From NCBI GenBank assembly GCA_947683425.1, contig CANTUQ010000081.1, positions 9,110,501 to 9,174,500 of the forward strand: a stretch of DNA of 64,000 nt. The letters run 5' to 3'. Positions 60,030-64,000 of this stretch are shown in pieces. Under the pieces are notes generated by a model that saw nothing but the letters and a program-made list of their open reading frames with translations, did not search any database and was not told the origin of the DNA. The number at the start of each line of letters is the position of its first letter. Within the stretch, counting starts at the first letter, position 1. This stretch comes from Excoecaria cochinchinensis (taxonomy: Eukaryota > Streptophyta > Magnoliopsida > Malpighiales > Euphorbiaceae). The position numbers were made by a program, and so were the translations under genes.

Positions 60030-61397
60030 ATGCCGAGTACAAGAAGTTCTCAAGAAGATCTTGAACCATTGAATCCTGAAATCCAAAGATTTTTGTCAAG
60101 TAACCGCAAATCCAACAAGAAAAAGAATAAGCATAAGAGACATATCATGGCTGAAGAAGGAAATCCACCAAGATTGATGGACTTTGCCACACCTGCATTA
60201 AGTGGTGCTCAACAAGGTGTGGTAAGACCTACGGTAAACGCTAATCAATTTGAGATTAAACCTTCTCTCTTACAAATGATTCAAAATAGCATATAATTTT
60301 ATGGATTGGCAAATGAGGATCCTAATGCTCATTTGGCAAACTTTTTAGAGATTTGTGATACCTTTAAGATTAATGGGGTTTCGGCTGATGCAATTAAGCT
60401 TAGGCTTTTTCCTTTCACTTTGAAGGACAAAGCCAAGGCTTGGTTGAACTCACTTATGAGGGGATCTATAACCACTTGGGACCAATTGGCCCAAGCATTT
60501 TTATCAAAATATTTTCCCTTAGCCAAAACTGCCAAAATCATAAAGGATATCACTACTTTTGTGAAAAATGATATTGAGACTTTGTATGAAGCGTGGGAAA
60601 GGTTTAAGGAATTACAGCGTATGTGTCCACATCACAACCTTCCAAGGTAGCTATTGATGCAAAAATTTTACAATGGAGTTAATCCTACCATAAGAGGTAC
60701 AATTGATGCTGCAGCTAGTGACTCTTTAATGAGGAAAACTACTGAAGCAGCTTTTGAGTTGTTAGAGGAAATGTCCATGAATGACTGTATGTGGCCTACT
60801 GAAAGAGTAAGGGAGTCTAATAATTCTAATGGTAGGGGGGTACATTCCATAGACTCTATGGTTGCATTAAAAGCCCAAATTGAAGCATTGACTCATAGAG
60901 TTAATAGCTTAAGTATGGGTGGTAATTCATCAAATGCATGCAATGTTTGTGGTCAACAAGGGCATATGAGTGACAATTGCAATTTAGGCATGGTTAGTAA
61001 GGCGAAAGAAGTTAATTTTGTCCAAGGCCAAGGGCGAGGGAATCCATATTCTAATACCTATAACGCTGGTTGGAGGAGCTATCCTAATTTGTCATGGGAA
61101 AATAATAATAACAACCAAAATAGGGGTGTAGGATACCAACAACCACAAGATAGATTTGGAGCATTTGAAGGGAAGATTAATAAATTCATTGAAGAGATTA
61201 ATTTTAAGATGAGTTCTCAAGATGAAAATCAAAAGAAGCTTGAGGCTAAAATTAACCAAATCACTAAAAATCATGCTTCATCTATTCATAATCTTGAGAT
61301 ACAATTGGGCCAATTAGCAAGTTATTTACCTTCTAGAAATTTAGGATCTCTTCCAAGTAATACAGAAGAAAATCCTAGAGACCACATGAAATCATAA
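60030..61397 (+). pseudogene. K gag, Athila type, two in-frame stops
   Basis: One frame from MPSTRSSQEDLEPLNPEIQR to 61397, broken by TAA at 60294-60296 and TAG at 60648-60650 without any frame change. The core matches Athila gag: ANEDPNAHLANFLEICDTFK, DKAKAWLNSL, TTWDQLAQAFLSKYFPLAKT, LYEAWERFKELQRMCPHH, QKFYNGVNPTIR. A CCHC knuckle CNVCGQQGHMSDNC lies at about 60940. A Lys/Asn-rich helical tail (KINKFIEEINFK, LEIQLGQLASYLPSR) ends the protein. Normally gag continues into protease and pol; here it stops with KS and no pol follows. Confidence 0.88.
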
Positions 61398-62016
61398 TAT
61401 TTTTGTTCTCTTGTTTAGGTTGCTTAAATAGATTTTCTTTCTATATGTGTTTTTTTTTTGTTATTTTAAGTTATTTTATGTTAATTTTTTAATTAATTTT
61501 TAATATTACTAACATAGTTAATTTTTGTTCTACAGGTTAAAATAGTAAGATTAGGTGTTGTTTTATTTATTTATTTATTATTAATAAAAAAAGCTTATGC
61601 AGACGTGATATTTTATCGCGCGCGCAACGATAATCGCGAGCGCGACAGAATGTACCAAGTTTGCGCTTAAGGCTTCTGTCGCGATCGCAGCATGCATCGC
61701 GATCATGACAGAAGGCAATTCTAGCAGGGTGTTTGACTCGTGATGTTAATTCACGAGTCGTGCGAAGATTGCCTGGTAAGTGAGGTGCTTCACGAGTCAT
61801 GAAGTTGCCTCACGACTTGTGAAGCCCAACAGGTAAGTTTTTTTATTTTTATTTTGTTTTGTTTTATTTCATTTTATTATTATTTTTCTTTCAATTCGAA
61901 TTAATTTTCTTTCCAATTAGATTAATATGCATTAATTTTAATTAACTTACTTTATATTGCCTTTAACCTTTAAAATCAAAATATCAGAAATTAAAAGAGG
62001 GAAATTTTAATTTCAA
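61398..62016. other. K sequence after gag
   Basis: AT-rich. It holds an inverted-repeat cluster: TCGCGCGCG/TCGCGAGCGCGACAG (61615-61700) and CACGAGTCGTG/CACGACTTGTG variants (61735-61822), the same two motif types as the K LTR. No gene is seen. Confidence 0.6.
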
Positions 62017-64000
62017 TGTAACACCCCAAAACCACCCCAGTAGTTTGAGCCTGTCCGTGTCTGTATGTGTGCATTTTTATGTGTTACATGTAGGTGTTTA
62101 ATTGGTTTATTTATTTAATTTAAGTGTATTAGTTTGAGTTGAGAAGAGGAGATAGGCTAGTGTAGGGTATAAGTGAGTGTATGAAAATTAAGTGTGAGTA
62201 AGAGAAAGCTTAGTGTACATATTAGTGTATGGGATTAGGATATGAGCAAAGGATAAGTTAATGTGTATAGTAAAGTATGGGAGTAGGGTGTGATGTGGGG
62301 GCAAGTGTCTTAAGGAGAGATTGACAAGTGGCAAAGGGGATAAGTGGGCATTTATTGGGTTGGTGAAGAGAGAGAAAAGGGCAGCCTTTCCCTTGATTTC
62401 CCATTCCCCTCCTCCTTTTCACGCCATTTCCTTCTTCTTATTCCTTCTCCTTTGTTCTTCCTTTTCTTTACATAATCTTGCTCCCACTTCCTTAATTGAG
62501 TAATTAGAGTTGATTAGCTTGTGGATTTTGGAAGCTTAAAGGTGAGTTGGGGTTATGGGTGTTTTAGATTCTTCTTCTTCCTCTTCTCTAGGTTTTATAA
62601 TTATATATGTATGTTTGGGTAGTTGTAAAATTGATCTTGATTGTTATGGGTTTGTGGTTCAGTGGAGACTCCTAGACCTAATAAAGGGAAAGGAATTGCT
62701 AGCGGGAGCGGAGCTCGCGAATAGGAGCTAAGGAGAGAAGGTTTGGGAATTTTCATCTTTATTGTGTATTTGTGATTTGAGTTTGATAATTGTGGTTTTG
62801 CTTTGATTGGGTTTATGAGTGGTGTTATTATAGCTTGAATGGAAATTAGTGTGATATGTGATGTGAAAGAATGAATATTGTTGAAGGAATTGTGAGAAAC
62901 TATATGAATATTTGTAATTGATGTTATAATTGCTGTTTTGGAATTTCTTAGAATTGGACATGTAATTGACTTGATTTAATTGAGATAAATGGTGTTAAAG
63001 CTGGGTTTTTATTTATGTTATGAGTTGTGAATGCTTGCGTTGCTTAATTTTGAGGTTTGGAATCAATTTTGGAAGTTTGAATGTGATTTGTGTAGGTTTT
63101 CTGCAGAATTTGGGCGTAAGAGCTGAAAAACCCATGTCTGTCGCGATCGCGACACTGTCGCGAGCGCGACAGAGTTCGGAGGTTTCGGCCCTCGCGCCGG
63201 CGCGAGAAGTGTCGCGCCGAGAGCTCGAGAGAACTCTCTGTCGCGAGCGCGATAGAGCGCTCAATCACCGAGTGGTTGCAGGACTCTCCTCTGTCGCGAG
63301 CGCGCGGTGGTCACGAGCGCGATGGACTTGGACAGTTACCTTCTGTCGCGAGCGCGACAGAGAGTGGCACCTTCGCCCTCTCGCGAGCGCGAGATTCTCT
63401 CGCGACCGCGAGACTCGGCGGGTAGTTGTGTTTTGGTCTCTGTCGCGAATGTGACAGGCGCGACTTCCAAACTTGATTTCTTTTCCTTTTTGCTTAATGA
63501 CTTAATTTCTTTTGCATGCAGTTTTCATTAAGCTTTGATTATCTTTTTGCACGAATAATATATATGTAAATGTGATAAGATTTTGCATAACCTGCTAATG
63601 TCGAATAAGTGGATAGTTAGGCATGCCTAATAGAGTTTTGTGCCGCTGCAGCTATATGTACGACTTTGGACCCTGATCAGGTCCCACGATTGGATCCTCG
63701 CGATCCCTCTGTCTGAATCTTTCTTAAGATTCCACATAATAACAATTTGGAAACAAAATAAAAAGAATGATTCGATACCTTCGGGTATCTATATGTCTAT
63801 ATGACGATATCGATACTCTCAAGTATCTATATGTACTCGTTATCCACTCATTGTGATTAAGCAGGTGTCATTGTGTTTTGTACAAGAATTCTTGAATGTG
63901 AATGCCAATATCTGAATTAACTATGTATGATTACATGCCCATAATTGTATTGTTATCATATGCTTTCTGTCATCGTCACTGTGAGTGGCGGTTATGCATT
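62017..64000 (+). repeat. Chromovirus-like LTR L, runs past the window end
   Basis: Begins TGTAACACCCCAAAACCACC, like B and E, and carries the family order: an AAAGGGAAAGGAA block (62682), the GTGGATAGTTAGGCATGC marker (63609), then a TCGATATCGA-type repetitive stretch. A dense CpG-rich palindrome array is at 63138-63460. The frames at 63013-63531 come from that array. Confidence 0.78.
63138..63460. promoter_or_regulatory. CpG-rich palindrome array in LTR L
   Basis: Many copies of TGTCGCGAGCGCGACA and variants (TCGCGATCGCGACA, CTCGCGAGCGCGAG), arms 6-8 bp, at 63138, 63156, 63238, 63292, 63344, 63381 and 63435 among others. It is nearly undegraded compared with the matching zone of LTR A. Confidence 0.75.

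Larger units (their letters stand above)
58251..62016 (+). mobile_element. Athila-like Ty3/gypsy element K, 5' part
   Basis: 5' LTR (58251-59876), an Asp-tRNA-type primer site, and a gag gene of Athila type with two nonsense codons. No protease, RT or integrase follows; after gag comes 620 bp of AT-rich sequence with an inverted-repeat cluster, then LTR L. Either L interrupts K and the rest lies beyond the window, or K is a deletion derivative. It interrupts LTR C. Confidence 0.8.

Noticed and set aside
63013..63531. Arg/Ser-rich frames in LTR L
   Set aside because: They arise from the TCGCGAGC palindromes, which remove stops in several frames.

Overview
The window is plant nuclear DNA made almost entirely of nested transposable elements; I see no host gene, rRNA or tRNA gene. 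It holds Ty1/copia, Ty3/gypsy Tat, Athila-like and chromovirus-like LTR elements and a CACTA element, inserted into one another as in gene-poor heterochromatin. The species cannot be named from this.

Layout. 1-8348: a young copia element (+), 5' LTR cut by the window edge, one intact gag-pol frame. It sits inside the LTR of a Tat element, Tat-1 (8349-25387, minus strand), with nearly identical 2.04 kb LTRs, a gag-pol frame broken by one TGA, a downstream sense gene (ORF1, one TAG), and a spliced-looking antisense gene (+) between ORF1 and pol. 25388-26783 is the end of another LTR, into which Tat-1 probably inserted. 26784-28180 is an inverted pair of chromovirus-like LTR fragments. 28181-46085 is an older, broken relative, Tat-2 (minus), whose leader is split by a 5.3 kb CACTA element (38109-43420, 3-bp target duplication ATT). 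46086-48495 is a minus-strand chromovirus-like LTR. 48496-53272 is a decayed chromovirus-like body (gag, protease, start of RT) split by a solo LTR (49574-52362). From 53273 comes a nest: LTR C, split near its start by solo LTR B (target duplication GTAAT), itself split by an Athila-like solo LTR J (target duplication GTTCT). LTR C is split again by an Athila-like element K (58251-62016) with a twice-broken gag; K is abutted by LTR L (62017 to the window end).

How the parts work together. In Tat-1, three promoters (the LTR, ORF1 and the antisense gene) each have a TATA box next to the same CpG-rich near-palindrome family (core GACGGGC, with GTC or GTCGG complements). ORF1 and the antisense gene are divergently placed around a roughly 230 bp shared promoter. 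ORF1 also has a predicted leader intron with its acceptor just before the ATG. This layout is recognisable in decayed Tat-2. Unrelated LTRs here (J, K) also have short inverted-repeat arrays just before a TATA box. This looks like a recurrent cis-regulatory design and is the most interesting signal in the window.

All boundaries, splice sites and mismatch counts were read by eye.
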